A stretch of 64,000 nt of DNA from Pseudomonas sp. ok272. Its GTDB lineage: Bacteria > Pseudomonadota > Gammaproteobacteria > Pseudomonadales > Pseudomonadaceae. The position numbers and the translations under genes were made by a program. How positions within the stretch are numbered: the first letter of the stretch is position 1; every line of letters begins with the position of its first letter. Location: NCBI RefSeq assembly GCF_900109995.1, contig NZ_FOCB01000012.1, forward strand, positions 1-64,000, given 5' to 3'. Under the pieces are notes generated by a model. The model was not told the origin of the DNA, did no database searches, and worked only from the letters and a program-made list of their open reading frames with translations. Positions 24,568 to 33,770 of this stretch are shown here, piece by piece.

Positions 24568-25674
24568 TCAGCTCCCGCTCTGTTCAAAACCGTCGAAGAA
24601 GCTTGCCACGTGCCTGGCGTCCAGCGCCTGTACGGTGGGCGGATTCCAGCGCGGGGCCTTGTCCTTGTCGATGAGCAAGGCACGCACGCCTTCGATCAGG
24701 TCGCCACGCTCGAACCATTGACGGTCCAGGTGCAGCTCCAGGGCAAAACAGTGTTCCAACGGCAGTTGCCGACCGCGGCGCAGCATCTCCAGGGTGACCG
24801 CCATCGCCAGGGGCGAGCGACTCTCCAGCAGGTCCGCGGTGGCCAGCGCCCAGTCGTGGCTGTCGGCGACCGTCACGCTGCGCAGTTGCTCAACGATACT
24901 CGGTACATCGGGCAGGGCGAAGAAATGGTCGATGGCCGGGCGCAATGCATCCAGCGGGGCGTTGGGCAGTTGCTGCACGGCCATTTTCGCCAGCAGGCCT
25001 TGCAGGTCCTTGAGCGGGGTGTCGTGCCATACGAGCTGATCGAGGCCCTGGTCCAGTTCGGCCAGCTTGGCGCTGTCCAGGTACCAGTCGGCCAGGCCGC
25101 AGTACAGGGCGTCGGCGGCGCGAACCTGCACGCCGCTGACCCCCAGGTAAATCCCCAGTTCGCCAGGGATGCGTGACAGGAAGTAGCTGCCGCCGACATC
25201 CGGGAAGTAACCGATGCCCACTTCCGGCATCGCCAGGCGGCTGCGCTCGGTGACGACCCGCAGGTCGGCGCCCTGTACCAGGCCCATGCCGCCACCGAGG
25301 ACATAGCCGTCCATCAGCGCCAGTACGGGTTTACGGTAATGGTGGATGGCCAGGTCGAGGGCGTACTCCTCGACGAAGAACGTTTCATGCAGCGTGTCGC
25401 CGCTTTTGAAGCTGTCGTAGAGCGAGCGGATGTCGCCACCGGCACAGAACGCCTTCTCACCCGCGCCACGCAGGACCACCGCGTGCACCTCGGGGTCCTT
25501 GGCCCAGGCGTCCAACTGCTGGTGCAGATGGCGGACCATCTCCAGGGTCAGGGCGTTGAGCCCGGCGGGACGATTGAGGGTCAGGTGGCCGATGTGATTG
25601 CGTACCTGGGTCAGTACGTCATTGGCTGCGGCGTCAGCGCCGTGGACAGCCTGGGATGAAACCTGAGCAGTCAT
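24568..25674 (-). CDS. 3-hydroxyisobutyryl-CoA hydrolase-like crotonase-family protein
   Basis: A 368-residue protein of the enoyl-CoA hydratase superfamily, longer than true hydratases. It has the hydrolase-type pattern GAGEKAFCAGGDIRSLYD, VLGGGMGLVQGADLRVV, and MPEVGIGYFPDVGGSYFLSR (the PDVG motif of HIBCH). It would release free 3-hydroxyisobutyrate and so remove toxic methacrylyl-CoA equivalents. ATG 25674 follows GGGAG at 7 nt; the longer frame from 25788 lies in the promoter region. Confidence 0.93.
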   Translation of the reverse strand: MTAQVSSQAVHGADAAANDVLTQVRNHIGHLTLNRPAGLNALTLEMVRHLHQQLDAWAKDPEVHAVVLRGAGEKAFCAGGDIRSLYDSFKSGDTLHETFFVEEYALDLAIHHYRKPVLALMDGYVLGGGMGLVQGADLRVVTERSRLAMPEVGIGYFPDVGGSYFLSRIPGELGIYLGVSGVQVRAADALYCGLADWYLDSAKLAELDQGLDQLVWHDTPLKDLQGLLAKMAVQQLPNAPLDALRPAIDHFFALPDVPSIVEQLRSVTVADSHDWALATADLLESRSPLAMAVTLEMLRRGRQLPLEHCFALELHLDRQWFERGDLIEGVRALLIDKDKAPRWNPPTVQALDARHVASFFDGFEQSGS

Positions 25675-25708
25675 CACTAACTCCCTGCTTTTATTGTTCT
25701 TTAAAGGT

Positions 25709-25734
25709 GTTCGCACGCGAACGATCCCGGATCG
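25709..25734. promoter_or_regulatory. Two adjoining perfect palindromes upstream of the valine-branch operon
   Basis: GTTCGC-AC-GCGAAC (25709-25722) directly abuts CGATCC-C-GGATCG (25722-25734). They lie 35-60 bp upstream of the hydrolase start, where a repressor or activator of this operon would bind. No regulator is encoded next to it; the AraC gene at 16 kb would not be expected to use perfect palindromes. Confidence 0.45.
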
Positions 25735-25868
25735 TAACAGCGCAAATTTGCGATGTACAACCGGGATAGATGCAGGTCTGGTGTGCATTTTTGCAGTGAA
25801 GATGTTGCCCGTGCCGAGCTTAAGTGAACAGCATTAGCTGCTACAGGGGGGGCTTTGGTCGGCGTGGC

Positions 25869-26582
25869 CTAGCGCTCAACCCGCTCGGCCAGCACTTGGC
25901 CGATGCTGCGGCGCCTGGCGTGCAGTTCGCTGGCGTGGATCAACTGTTCGAGGTCTTCGGGGGTGACATCGAAAAACGCCTGCATGTCCGCCAGGGCCAG
26001 CTTGAGGTCCTCGGCCGTGATCGCGTGGGGGTCCATGGGCCGTTGCTCCGCGGGCACCATGGGCACCGGCTCGCTGGGCCCCTTGGGGTAGCGGACCCGC
26101 GTCAGGTTGTTGTACGCCAGGGCAGACAACAGCAACACGGCGGCGGCGAGCATCACCGGGCCCAGGACCCGCCAGTCCAGGGCGACGGTCGTCGGGTCCG
26201 CCAACACCAGCAGCAAGCCCAACGCCCCGGCCGGTGGATGCAGGCAGCGTAGCCAGCACATCAATATCAGGCCAAGGCCGGCCGCCAGGCAGGCGCTGCC
26301 CAGGGTGCGACCGATCAGGTGGGCCACCAGCAACGCCATCACGCTCGCGCACAGATACCCACCGAGGATCGACCAGGGTTGTGCCAGGGCCCCGGATGAC
26401 ACCGCAAACAGCAGCACCGCCGAGGCGCCCAGTGGGCCGATCAGGTGCAGGGCGATGTCCATGCCAAAGACCTGGGCGCAGAGCCAGACGCTGAGCAGGG
26501 TGCCCAGGGACATACCGATGGCGGCGCGACTCCATTCGCTGGGGCGGGTGTTGATGGCGGCGGGGATCCAGCGTTCAAGCAT
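25869..26582 (-). CDS. HPP-family inner-membrane protein
   Basis: A 237-residue protein with an N-terminal HPP domain (four to five membrane segments, residues about 20-160) that includes the signature LRCLHPPAGALGLL and HLIGPLGASAVLLF. A cytoplasmic tail (about 165-237) of unknown function replaces the CBS domains found in some relatives. HPP proteins have been linked to nitrite transport in plants; the bacterial role is unclear. Start 26582 lacks a strong ribosome site. A terminator at 26612-26651 separates it from the MFS gene. Confidence 0.87.
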   Translation of the reverse strand: MLERWIPAAINTRPSEWSRAAIGMSLGTLLSVWLCAQVFGMDIALHLIGPLGASAVLLFAVSSGALAQPWSILGGYLCASVMALLVAHLIGRTLGSACLAAGLGLILMCWLRCLHPPAGALGLLLVLADPTTVALDWRVLGPVMLAAAVLLLSALAYNNLTRVRYPKGPSEPVPMVPAEQRPMDPHAITAEDLKLALADMQAFFDVTPEDLEQLIHASELHARRRSIGQVLAERVER

Positions 26583-26611
26583 GACAGGCAGGGTTCCGGG
26601 ACAAAGGGCAG

Positions 26612-26651
26612 GCAAAAAGAAGGGCTCGTCTGGGTGAGCAGAAAGCCCTTT
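26612..26651 (-). terminator. Rho-independent terminator of the MFS gene
   Basis: On the minus strand AAGGGCT...AGCCCTT is followed by CTTTTTG, about 90 nt beyond the MFS stop and just upstream of the HPP gene. Confidence 0.75.
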
Positions 26652-26740
26652 AACGGTTCCAACATTTGGGGGAGGAACGGCGCGCAGTGTGCCGAGCAAA
26701 CGATCCACTTACAAATTCATATTAATGCGCTTTAAGTTCA

Positions 26741-28015
26741 CTAATTTTGATGCTTGATGACGCGACGCCCACTGAAAAAACACAGGGCGCCACCCATGGC
26801 GGCCAGCGCGGCCAGCGCATAGAACATGCTGGCGGCCGGGGTGTGGGCCAGCAGGAAGCCACAAATCACCGGGCTGGCCGCGCCGCCCAGGGCGGCGAGG
26901 TTTTGCGCGCCGTAGTAGCTGCCACGCAGTGGCTCGGGCGCCAGGGTGTCGACGAACAGGAACTCGGCCGGGTAGATGATCATCTCGCCCAGGGTGAAGA
27001 TGAACATCGCCAGGCACCAGTGCACCAGGTTCTGGGCAAGGCTGAAGCCGATCAGCCCGACAATGAACAGGGCCGTCCCCAGCGCAATCCAGTAGCGCAG
27101 GTGTTCGCGCTTGAGGAGGCGGCCGACCTGATACTGCAACACGATGACGGTGATCGCGTTGCAGGCCATGATCGCGGCCATGGTTTGCAGGGCGACGGCT
27201 TCGTCCTGAGTGACCAGCAGGTATTGCGACAGGTACAGGGTGAAACGGCCATGGACCACGGTGCTGAGCAAGCAGCCGACGGTGAACAGGATGAGCGTGC
27301 GGTCGCTCTTGAGGGTGACCAGGGTCTTGATGAAGGACGCCGGCGCGGGGCCGGCCGCGTTCTTGGCGGTCTTGGGCAGCGTGGTGAGGGCACACATGCT
27401 CAATAGCGCAATCACCCCGGACACCAGAAATGGCGCTTGAGTCTGCGCTCCGGCAATCGTCACGCCGAGCATCGGGCCGAAGGAGTAGCCAATATTGCTC
27501 AGGGTGTAGTTCAACGAGAAGGCCTTGGCGCGCTGGGCCACCGGCAGGTGCTCGCTGAGCATCGCCTTGGAGCCGATCAGGAACAACGCCGTGGCGGTCT
27601 CCGTGACGATCAGGGTCAAGGTGGCCAGGTACAGGTTGTGGGCGAAACTCAGTAGCACCATGCCGATGGCGGTCGAGAGCATGCTCAGCACCAGCAGGCG
27701 GCGCTTGTCCAGCCGGTCGACGATGTAACCGCCGTACAGCGCCAGCAGCGTCGCGGTGAAGACGCAGATGCCCAGCAACAGGCCAACGTCCTGGGTATCC
27801 AGGCCCAGTTGCCGGCTGAGGAACAGGGTCAGCAGCGGGCTGATCAGGGCCCGGCTGATGACCATGGTCAGGGAGCTGAGCAGCAGCCTGCGAATCAGGG
27901 GCGAGTAAGTGGCCACGGGCGTGTCGATGTCCTTATCCGAATCAGTGGTCAGTGTGCACAGGCGGTTGGGGTTTGTCTTGGGCGGATGGGGGATTATTGA
28001 CTGACCTGGCGCCAT
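26741..28015 (-). CDS. MFS efflux transporter
   Basis: A major-facilitator protein of about 424 residues with twelve predicted membrane helices. MFS motif A is GGYIVDRLDKRRLLVL and motif C-like LNYTLSNIGYSFGPMLG follows, of the drug-efflux (MdtH/YdhP-like) branch. Substrate unknown. The 5' end is unusual: the only ATG that precedes the first helix (28015) lies in a REP-like sequence and has no ribosome site; a TTG at 28024 is no better. The native upstream region may have been replaced by the repeat block. Confidence 0.85.
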   Translation of the reverse strand: MAPGQSIIPHPPKTNPNRLCTLTTDSDKDIDTPVATYSPLIRRLLLSSLTMVISRALISPLLTLFLSRQLGLDTQDVGLLLGICVFTATLLALYGGYIVDRLDKRRLLVLSMLSTAIGMVLLSFAHNLYLATLTLIVTETATALFLIGSKAMLSEHLPVAQRAKAFSLNYTLSNIGYSFGPMLGVTIAGAQTQAPFLVSGVIALLSMCALTTLPKTAKNAAGPAPASFIKTLVTLKSDRTLILFTVGCLLSTVVHGRFTLYLSQYLLVTQDEAVALQTMAAIMACNAITVIVLQYQVGRLLKREHLRYWIALGTALFIVGLIGFSLAQNLVHWCLAMFIFTLGEMIIYPAEFLFVDTLAPEPLRGSYYGAQNLAALGGAASPVICGFLLAHTPAASMFYALAALAAMGGALCFFSGRRVIKHQN

Positions 28016-28392
28016 CGCCGACAAGCCAGTCTCGCTCCCGCAGGAATCTGGGTTGAGCCCGTAGGAGCGAGGCTTGCCCGCGAAGAGGCCAGCCCATTCA
28101 ACATCGATGTCGCCAGGCTTACCGCCTTCGCGGGCAAGCCTTAATGCCAGTCAGTTAAGCGAAACCCACGTGGGAGCGAGCCTGCTCGCGATAGCAGTAG
28201 GTCAGTCAACGGAGATGTTGGCTGTGTTGCCGTCTTCGCGAGCAGGCTCGCTCCCACAGGTTTGGCGCCTTAACTGACTGGCATTAGGGCAAGCCTCGCT
28301 CCTACAAGGCGTTGAGCTGCACCCCGGATGTGTGTTCGCCGTGGACCAGGGTGGGAGCGAGCCTGCTCGCGAAAACGGCAGGCCCCGGTGGT
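28016..28392. repeat. REP cluster with composite block and filled insertion site
   Basis: This 377-bp gap consists of REP sequences and the composite block GGGTTGAGCCCGTAGG...TTCAACATCGATGTCGCC...GATGTGTGTTCGCCGTGG. It is interrupted by the 145-bp element at 28142-28286. No gene or promoter could be identified. Confidence 0.88.
28142..28286. mobile_element. 145-bp MITE-like element, copy 2, inserted in a REP
   Basis: It carries the same 18-bp inverted ends as the copy at 8757-8901 and is read here in the opposite direction. The 10-bp repeat GGGCAAGCCT lies on both sides (28132-28141 and 28287-28296), which is the complement of the copy 1 target. The two copies differ at one position I can see (CACGTGGG against CACGCGGG). 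Confidence 0.85.
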
Positions 28393-29988
28393 TCACGGCA
28401 AGCGCAGCAGCACGTAGCGGTCTTTATCGAAGTTGCCGACCAGCGCCGGTTGCAGCGTGCCCAGGGGTGACGACTTCAGGGCCTGGAACTGGCTGTCGTC
28501 CATGATCAGCCACACCGGTCCCGCCAGGGCTTGCAGGTCCTGCAGCGAATGGGTGAACTGCGGTTGCAGGTCCTGGTCGAGGTTGACCATGAACTTGATG
28601 GCCTTGGCGTCCTTGCCCATGGCATGCAGCACCACGGGGGCCGGGTCCTTCTGGATCAGCGCGAAGGCGGCGCGGCTGAAGGTGCGGGTGTCGTACAGGG
28701 CGTGCTGCACCGGCTCGAACACCAGGATGTAGGCCGACCACACCCCGAGCACGGCGCTGAATGCCAGGCCCACGGCGCGCACGCGGGGCTTGAACAGCAT
28801 CCCCAGTGCGATGACCTGCAACACGCCGAGCACGACCATCACCGCCGTGACAGAACCGAGGTACTCGGGAAAGCGCCGCTTGGCCACCACTAAACCCACG
28901 ATCAACAGCCCCGGCAGCAGCAGCCACAACGCTTGCATCAGTACGCGCAGCCCCTGCAGCGCCCGGCCTTGGGCGCCTTGGAACGGGTATGCCGCGATGA
29001 TCGCCGCCATGGGCAGCATCGGTAGCATGTAGCGGGCTTTTTTCGCCATGGGGATCGACAAGCCGATCATGATGATCAGTCCGGCTGCGGTGCACAACGC
29101 CAGCAGGCGCAGTGCCGGCCCGCGGTCTTTGCGCCCCACCAGCAGCACCACGGCCAGTACCAGCACCGCCAGTGGATAGGCCAGCGCATAGTTGCCCATG
29201 GAACTGGTGAAGTAATACAGCGTGTCACTCGCGCCTTCGCGGCCATCCAGGCGGCCCATGAACTGCATGCGGATCACGTCCTGGACGAAGGTCTCGCCGC
29301 CACTGACCTTGGCCAGCCAGAGCAGCAGGCCGATCCCGGCGGCCAGCAACACGGCCGCCAGCACCCCGAACACGATCATCCGTCGCCACTGCCCCGTGAG
29401 CAGGTAATAGCTGCACAGCACGCCCGTCGGCACCACCAGGCCAATCGGCCCGCGAATCGCGAAGCCCAGCACCAGCAGCGCGAGAATCAATGGCAGGCGG
29501 CGCGGTGCCTGGAAGTGGTCGGCGGCATAGCCCAGGTAGAACACCGAGAAGGTCACGGCCGCGACCATCTGGTCGAGGGACACGGCGCGGGTTTCGGTGA
29601 TGAAGGTGTTGGACAGCAGCAGCAGGGCGATGCTGATCAGCGCCCAGGTCCGGGAGTAGGGCGCGACCAGGCGGTACATCAGTGTCACGATCACGGCCGA
29701 GGCCAGTGCGCTGGGTAGCCAGGCGGTCAATGCGTTGACCTGGCCGAACGGCAGCGACAGCAGCCAGGTAAAGACGGTCGACGTCGCCCAGTAGTCGGCG
29801 TAGGGCTGGCCATAGGTGGTGGGGAAGAATCCCGGCCCATGGCGCAGCATTTCCTCGGCAAACAGCACGAAGCGGGTATCGAAGCCAATCGCGGTCTGCT
29901 GGTAGACCCCGGCGCAAAACAGCAACAGCGCCAGCACGCCCAAGGCGAGCGAATGCTGGGCAATCCTTGTCGATGAAGATGGGGACAC
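28393..29988 (-). CDS. GT-C family glycosyltransferase (ArnT/PMT-like), extra gene of the arn unit
   Basis: A 531-residue polytopic protein with about twelve membrane helices and a C-terminal soluble part, of the lipid-linked-sugar transferase (GT39/GT83-like) type. The acidic first periplasmic loop resembles ArnT (GFDTRFVLFAEEML). It starts at GTG 29988; the AGGAGG site overlaps the ugd stop (TAGGAGG), so it is translationally linked to the arn operon. It probably transfers a sugar from undecaprenyl phosphate to lipid A or another envelope acceptor; donor and acceptor are unknown. A REP cluster follows it. Confidence 0.87.
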   Translation of the reverse strand: MSPSSSTRIAQHSLALGVLALLLFCAGVYQQTAIGFDTRFVLFAEEMLRHGPGFFPTTYGQPYADYWATSTVFTWLLSLPFGQVNALTAWLPSALASAVIVTLMYRLVAPYSRTWALISIALLLLSNTFITETRAVSLDQMVAAVTFSVFYLGYAADHFQAPRRLPLILALLVLGFAIRGPIGLVVPTGVLCSYYLLTGQWRRMIVFGVLAAVLLAAGIGLLLWLAKVSGGETFVQDVIRMQFMGRLDGREGASDTLYYFTSSMGNYALAYPLAVLVLAVVLLVGRKDRGPALRLLALCTAAGLIIMIGLSIPMAKKARYMLPMLPMAAIIAAYPFQGAQGRALQGLRVLMQALWLLLPGLLIVGLVVAKRRFPEYLGSVTAVMVVLGVLQVIALGMLFKPRVRAVGLAFSAVLGVWSAYILVFEPVQHALYDTRTFSRAAFALIQKDPAPVVLHAMGKDAKAIKFMVNLDQDLQPQFTHSLQDLQALAGPVWLIMDDSQFQALKSSPLGTLQPALVGNFDKDRYVLLRLP

Positions 29989-29996
29989 GCAGCCTC

Positions 29997-31379
29997 CTAG
30001 GCGACGACGGTTGGGGATAGCCCTTGTGGGTGCTGGGAAACCGGCAGGTTGTGGGATTCACCACGGCCCATCGGAAAGTAGGTGAAGCCGGCCCGCGCCA
30101 TGCGCTCGGTGTCGTAGAGGTTGCGACCGTCAAAGATCACCGGGGCCTTGAGGCGCGACTCGATGATCTTGAAGTCCGGGGCCTTGAACTGCTGCCATTC
30201 GGTGCAGACGATCAAGGCATCCGCGCCCACGAGGGCTGCTTCCGGGGTCCCCATCAGCGACAGGTTCGGCTGGTCTGGGTACAGGCGTTGGGTTTCCTGC
30301 ATGGCTTCAGGGTCAAACGCCCGCACTTGCGCACCGGCGGCCCACAGGGCCTCCATCAACACCCGGCTTGGGGCGTCGCGCATGTCGTCGGTGTTGGGCT
30401 TGAAGGCCAGGCCCCACAGGGCGAAGGTCTTGCCCCGCAGGTCACCCTTGTAGAACGCGTTGATGCGCTCGAACAGCTTGTGCTTCTGGCGCTGGTTGAT
30501 CGCTTCGACCGCTTGCAGCAGGTCGCTGGAGCAGTTGGCAGCCTGGGCGCTATGGATCAGCGCACGCATGTCCTTGGGGAAGCACGAGCCGCCATAGCCG
30601 CAACCCGGGTAGATGAAGTGGTAGCCGATGCGTTGGTCCGCACCGATGCCCATGCGTACGGCTTCGATGTCGGCGCCCAGGTGTTCGGCCAGTTCGGCGA
30701 TCTGGTTGATGAAGCTGATCTTGGTGGCCAGCATGCAGTTGGCGGCGTACTTGGTCAGTTCGGCGCTGCGCAGGTCCATGAAGATGATGCGGTCGTGGTT
30801 GCGGTTGAAAGGCGCGTAGAGATCACGCATGACCTCGCGCACTTCTTCGCGCTCGCAGCCGATCACGATGCGGTCCGGACGACGGCAGTCGGCGACCGCC
30901 GAGCCTTCCTTGAGGAATTCGGGGTTGGAGACGATATCGAACTCAAGGTGCCGACCGGCGCTGTCCAGGGCTTGCTGGATGTACGCGCACAGGGTGTCGC
31001 CGGTGCCGACCGGGACGGTGGACTTCTCCACCAGGATCAACGGTTCGACCCGGTGACGGGCAACCGCATCGCCCACCGACAACACATACTTGAGGTCAGC
31101 CGAGCCATCTTCATCCGACGGCGTGCCCACGGCGATGAACAGCACCTGGCCGTGCTCGATGGCCATTTTCTCGTCACTGGTGAACTGCAAGCGTCCGCTT
31201 TCCAGGTTCTCCTTGACCATGGTCTCAAGACCGGGCTCGAAGATGGTGACGTGGCCCTTTTGCAGCAACTTGATCTTGTTCTGATCGACGTCCATGCACA
31301 CAACGTCGTGACCGACTTCGGCCAGGACAGTTGCTTGAACCAGGCCTACATAACCGCTACCAATTACGCTGATTTTCAT
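29997..31379 (-). CDS. ugd: UDP-glucose 6-dehydrogenase
   Basis: This cytoplasmic enzyme oxidises UDP-glucose to UDP-glucuronate with two NAD, the first committed step to UDP-4-amino-arabinose. The 460-residue protein has the dinucleotide motif IGSGYVGLVQA, EKSTVPVGTGD, NPEFLKEGSAV and the catalytic Cys in YGGSCFPKDM, followed by WGLAFKPNTDDMRDAPS. It overlaps arnF by ATGA. Its place at the end of the arn genes matches the arrangement of P. aeruginosa, where ugd is part of the operon. Confidence 0.97.
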   Translation of the reverse strand: MKISVIGSGYVGLVQATVLAEVGHDVVCMDVDQNKIKLLQKGHVTIFEPGLETMVKENLESGRLQFTSDEKMAIEHGQVLFIAVGTPSDEDGSADLKYVLSVGDAVARHRVEPLILVEKSTVPVGTGDTLCAYIQQALDSAGRHLEFDIVSNPEFLKEGSAVADCRRPDRIVIGCEREEVREVMRDLYAPFNRNHDRIIFMDLRSAELTKYAANCMLATKISFINQIAELAEHLGADIEAVRMGIGADQRIGYHFIYPGCGYGGSCFPKDMRALIHSAQAANCSSDLLQAVEAINQRQKHKLFERINAFYKGDLRGKTFALWGLAFKPNTDDMRDAPSRVLMEALWAAGAQVRAFDPEAMQETQRLYPDQPNLSLMGTPEAALVGADALIVCTEWQQFKAPDFKIIESRLKAPVIFDGRNLYDTERMARAGFTYFPMGRGESHNLPVSQHPQGLSPTVVA

Positions 31380-31783
31380 ACGGAGTCTCGAGGACAAGGT
31401 GTACGTGATGAGTTGATGGTGATCACCCCCAGCATGACCAATGCCACGCCCAGGGTTTTGTACAAACTGAACGATTCGTTGAACAGCGGCAGGCTGGCCG
31501 CCAGCAGGTACACCAGCGCGTAGCTGATGCTCAACAGTGAGTAAGCGCGGCCCAGTGGCAGGTCCCGCAGGGCCATCAACCAGCACAGCATTGACAGCGC
31601 GTAGGCGAAGATCGACAGCATGACCACACCCAGTGCCAGCCAATCCACCGTGCCGTTGCCCAGGGCCGCCAGCCACTGATCCGGCTGGGGCAGGTGGCTC
31701 ATGCTCCAGCGCATGCCCAGTTGGGCGCTACTGACCAGTAGCACGCTGCCCATGGCAAAACCGATTCCACGACGCGGGTTCAT
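31376..31783 (-). CDS. arnF: ArnF, subunit of the undecaprenyl-phosphate-Ara4N flippase
   Basis: A 135-residue SMR/EamA-like protein with four membrane helices, the heterodimer partner of ArnE that flips undecaprenyl-phosphate-amino-arabinose to the periplasmic face. The sequence begins MNPRRGIGFAMGSVLLVSS and has LGRAYSLLSISYALVYLLA in the third helix, a typical pattern for this small-transporter fold. Both ends overlap its neighbours by four bases (arnE upstream, ugd downstream), which favours joint production. Length fits the family. Confidence 0.92.
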   Translation of the reverse strand: MNPRRGIGFAMGSVLLVSSAQLGMRWSMSHLPQPDQWLAALGNGTVDWLALGVVMLSIFAYALSMLCWLMALRDLPLGRAYSLLSISYALVYLLAASLPLFNESFSLYKTLGVALVMLGVITINSSRTPCPRDSV

Positions 31784-32124
31784 GCGTGACGCCCCAATAG
31801 CACGACACCGGCAATCACCAGCGCCACACCGATCCAGTGCCGGCGATCGATCGTTTCATGGAACACGAAGCGGGCCACCAGGGTGATCAGCACAAAGTTG
31901 AGGCTGAGCATTGGGTAGGCGATCCCGACTTCCAGGCGCTGCAACACCAGCAACCAGACCAGCAGGCCCACGCCCAGGCTGGCCAGGGCCAACCACAACC
32001 AGGGCGAGCGCAATTTCGTGGCCCAGCCCGAGTCCACCCCGCGCCAGCTTTCAACGGCGTACTTTTGGGCGACCTGGCCCAGGCAGGTGAGCAGGCACGC
32101 GCCCAGCAACAAGGCCCAGGTCAT
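31780..32124 (-). CDS. arnE: ArnE, subunit of the undecaprenyl-phosphate-Ara4N flippase
   Basis: The 114-residue partner of ArnF. It has four membrane helices and the conserved SMR-like sequence LEVGIAYPMLSLNFVLITL, then ETIDRRHWIGVALVIAGVVLLG. ArnE and ArnF together make the antiparallel pair needed for flipping the lipid-linked sugar. The start overlaps the arnT stop by ATGA. Confidence 0.93.
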   Translation of the reverse strand: MTWALLLGACLLTCLGQVAQKYAVESWRGVDSGWATKLRSPWLWLALASLGVGLLVWLLVLQRLEVGIAYPMLSLNFVLITLVARFVFHETIDRRHWIGVALVIAGVVLLGRHA

Positions 32125-33770
32125 GGCGCGCTCTGCGGGATGATCAGGATGACCATGTTGCCGCGCTCGTAACGCTTGCCCTCGTTGGGCAGCAGTTCGA
32201 CTTCGCGCACTTCATCGTCGCCCTTGACCCGCATCACCACGCCTACCGGGCCGCTCTTGCGTGCTTCGCTCATCCATTGCTGGACGTGCTCGGTGTCGAC
32301 GCGGCGTGCGGCGGCATCCGGGTAGGACAGGCCGTACTTCACTTCGCCGATGGTGTTGTAGAGCGCCACCTGCGGACGTTGCAGGCGCCAGGCCAGGGCC
32401 GAGGCGGCGCCCAGGTCGTTGCTCAACAGGCTCTTGGCCTGGCTCAGTTCGTCGAGGTGTTCCAGGACAAACTGGTCCGGCGTCTTGTTGTACACCGTCG
32501 CATGAGGCAGGGCGGCCGGCAGGATCGCCACCAGCAACAGGCTGCCAATGGCCGGTGCGGCCCAGGCACTCCGCGGCCGTACAAGCTGCATCAGGTTGGC
32601 CAGGATCCAGCCCATGATCACGATGAACACCAGCACCAGGCTGCCCAGCTCATCGACGTACACCGGCTTTTTCAGTTGCAGGTAGACAATCGCCAGCAGC
32701 GTCAGCAGGCCGATGGCCAGGTTCAGTCCGCCATTGACCTTGAACAACCGGGTTTGACCCTGGTTCAGGCGGTCGACGAGGGTGTTGGCCATCAGCAGTA
32801 CCAGCGGGAGCAGGCACGGCAGGATGTACGCCGGCAGTTTGCCTTTGCTCAGGCTGAAGAATGCCAGCGGCAGGACCAGCCACAGCAGCAGGAAGCCAGT
32901 GCTGCCTTGGCGGCGCTTATCCCAGGCCTGTTTGAGCGCGGTCGGCAGGAACGCCACCCAAGGCAAGCTGAAAGCCACCAGCAGCGGCAGGTAGAACCAC
33001 CAGGGCGAGGCGTGTTGGGCGTCGTCGCCGGCAAAGCGACGAATGTGTTCATGCCAGAAGAAGAACCGCCAGTAGTCAGGCTCCTGGGCATGGACCGCCA
33101 GTGCCCACGGCAAGCTGATGACCACCGCGACGGCGACGGCCAGTGGTCCGTAGACCAGCAGTTCACGCCAGCGCTTTTGCCAGATCATGTAGGGCAGGGC
33201 GATCAGCACCGGCAGCAACCAGGCGAGAAAGCCCTTGGTCATGAAGCCCATCGCGCAGGCCAGGCCCAACACCGCCCAACTGATCAGCCGGCCGCCGCGG
33301 GTGCGGCTGTCCAGGGCAAACCACAGGGCGACGAAACTCAAGTTGACCCAGAAAGTGAACTGCGGATCGAGGTTGCCATAGCCACCCAGCGCGGCGACCA
33401 CCGCCAGACTCATGTAGAGCAGCGCACTGGCGATGCTTTTGCGGGGGTCGTTCCACAGGCGGCGGGCGATCAGGTAGGCCAGGACGATGCTCAGGCCGGT
33501 GGCGAGTGCCGAGGCAATCCGCACGCCGAACAGGTTGTCACCGAACACCGCCTGGCCGATGGCGAACATCCAGTAGCCGGCAACGGGCTTCTCGAAGTAG
33601 CGCAGGCCCATGAAGTGCGGCGCCACCCAGTTGCCGCTCAGGAGCATTTCCTGGCTGATCTGGGCGTAGCGGGTTTCATCCGGGATCCACAGGCCATGGG
33701 TGCCCAACGGCGCCAGGTAGGCCAGGGCGAAGGCGATCAACAATAAGGGCAAGGCCCAGCGCTTACTCAT
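32121..33770 (-). CDS. arnT: ArnT, lipid A 4-amino-4-deoxy-L-arabinosyltransferase (operon copy)
   Basis: ArnT moves Ara4N from undecaprenyl phosphate to lipid A phosphates in the periplasm, lowering the negative charge that polymyxin and cationic peptides bind. The 549-residue protein has about thirteen membrane helices. The essential acidic loop at the start is HGLWIPDETRYAQISQEML and a second conserved segment is GLRYFEKPVAGYWM. The C-terminal domain is soluble and periplasmic. A paralogue of exactly equal length is at 45746-47395. The start overlaps arnD. Confidence 0.96.
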   Translation of the reverse strand: MSKRWALPLLLIAFALAYLAPLGTHGLWIPDETRYAQISQEMLLSGNWVAPHFMGLRYFEKPVAGYWMFAIGQAVFGDNLFGVRIASALATGLSIVLAYLIARRLWNDPRKSIASALLYMSLAVVAALGGYGNLDPQFTFWVNLSFVALWFALDSRTRGGRLISWAVLGLACAMGFMTKGFLAWLLPVLIALPYMIWQKRWRELLVYGPLAVAVAVVISLPWALAVHAQEPDYWRFFFWHEHIRRFAGDDAQHASPWWFYLPLLVAFSLPWVAFLPTALKQAWDKRRQGSTGFLLLWLVLPLAFFSLSKGKLPAYILPCLLPLVLLMANTLVDRLNQGQTRLFKVNGGLNLAIGLLTLLAIVYLQLKKPVYVDELGSLVLVFIVIMGWILANLMQLVRPRSAWAAPAIGSLLLVAILPAALPHATVYNKTPDQFVLEHLDELSQAKSLLSNDLGAASALAWRLQRPQVALYNTIGEVKYGLSYPDAAARRVDTEHVQQWMSEARKSGPVGVVMRVKGDDEVREVELLPNEGKRYERGNMVILIIPQSAP

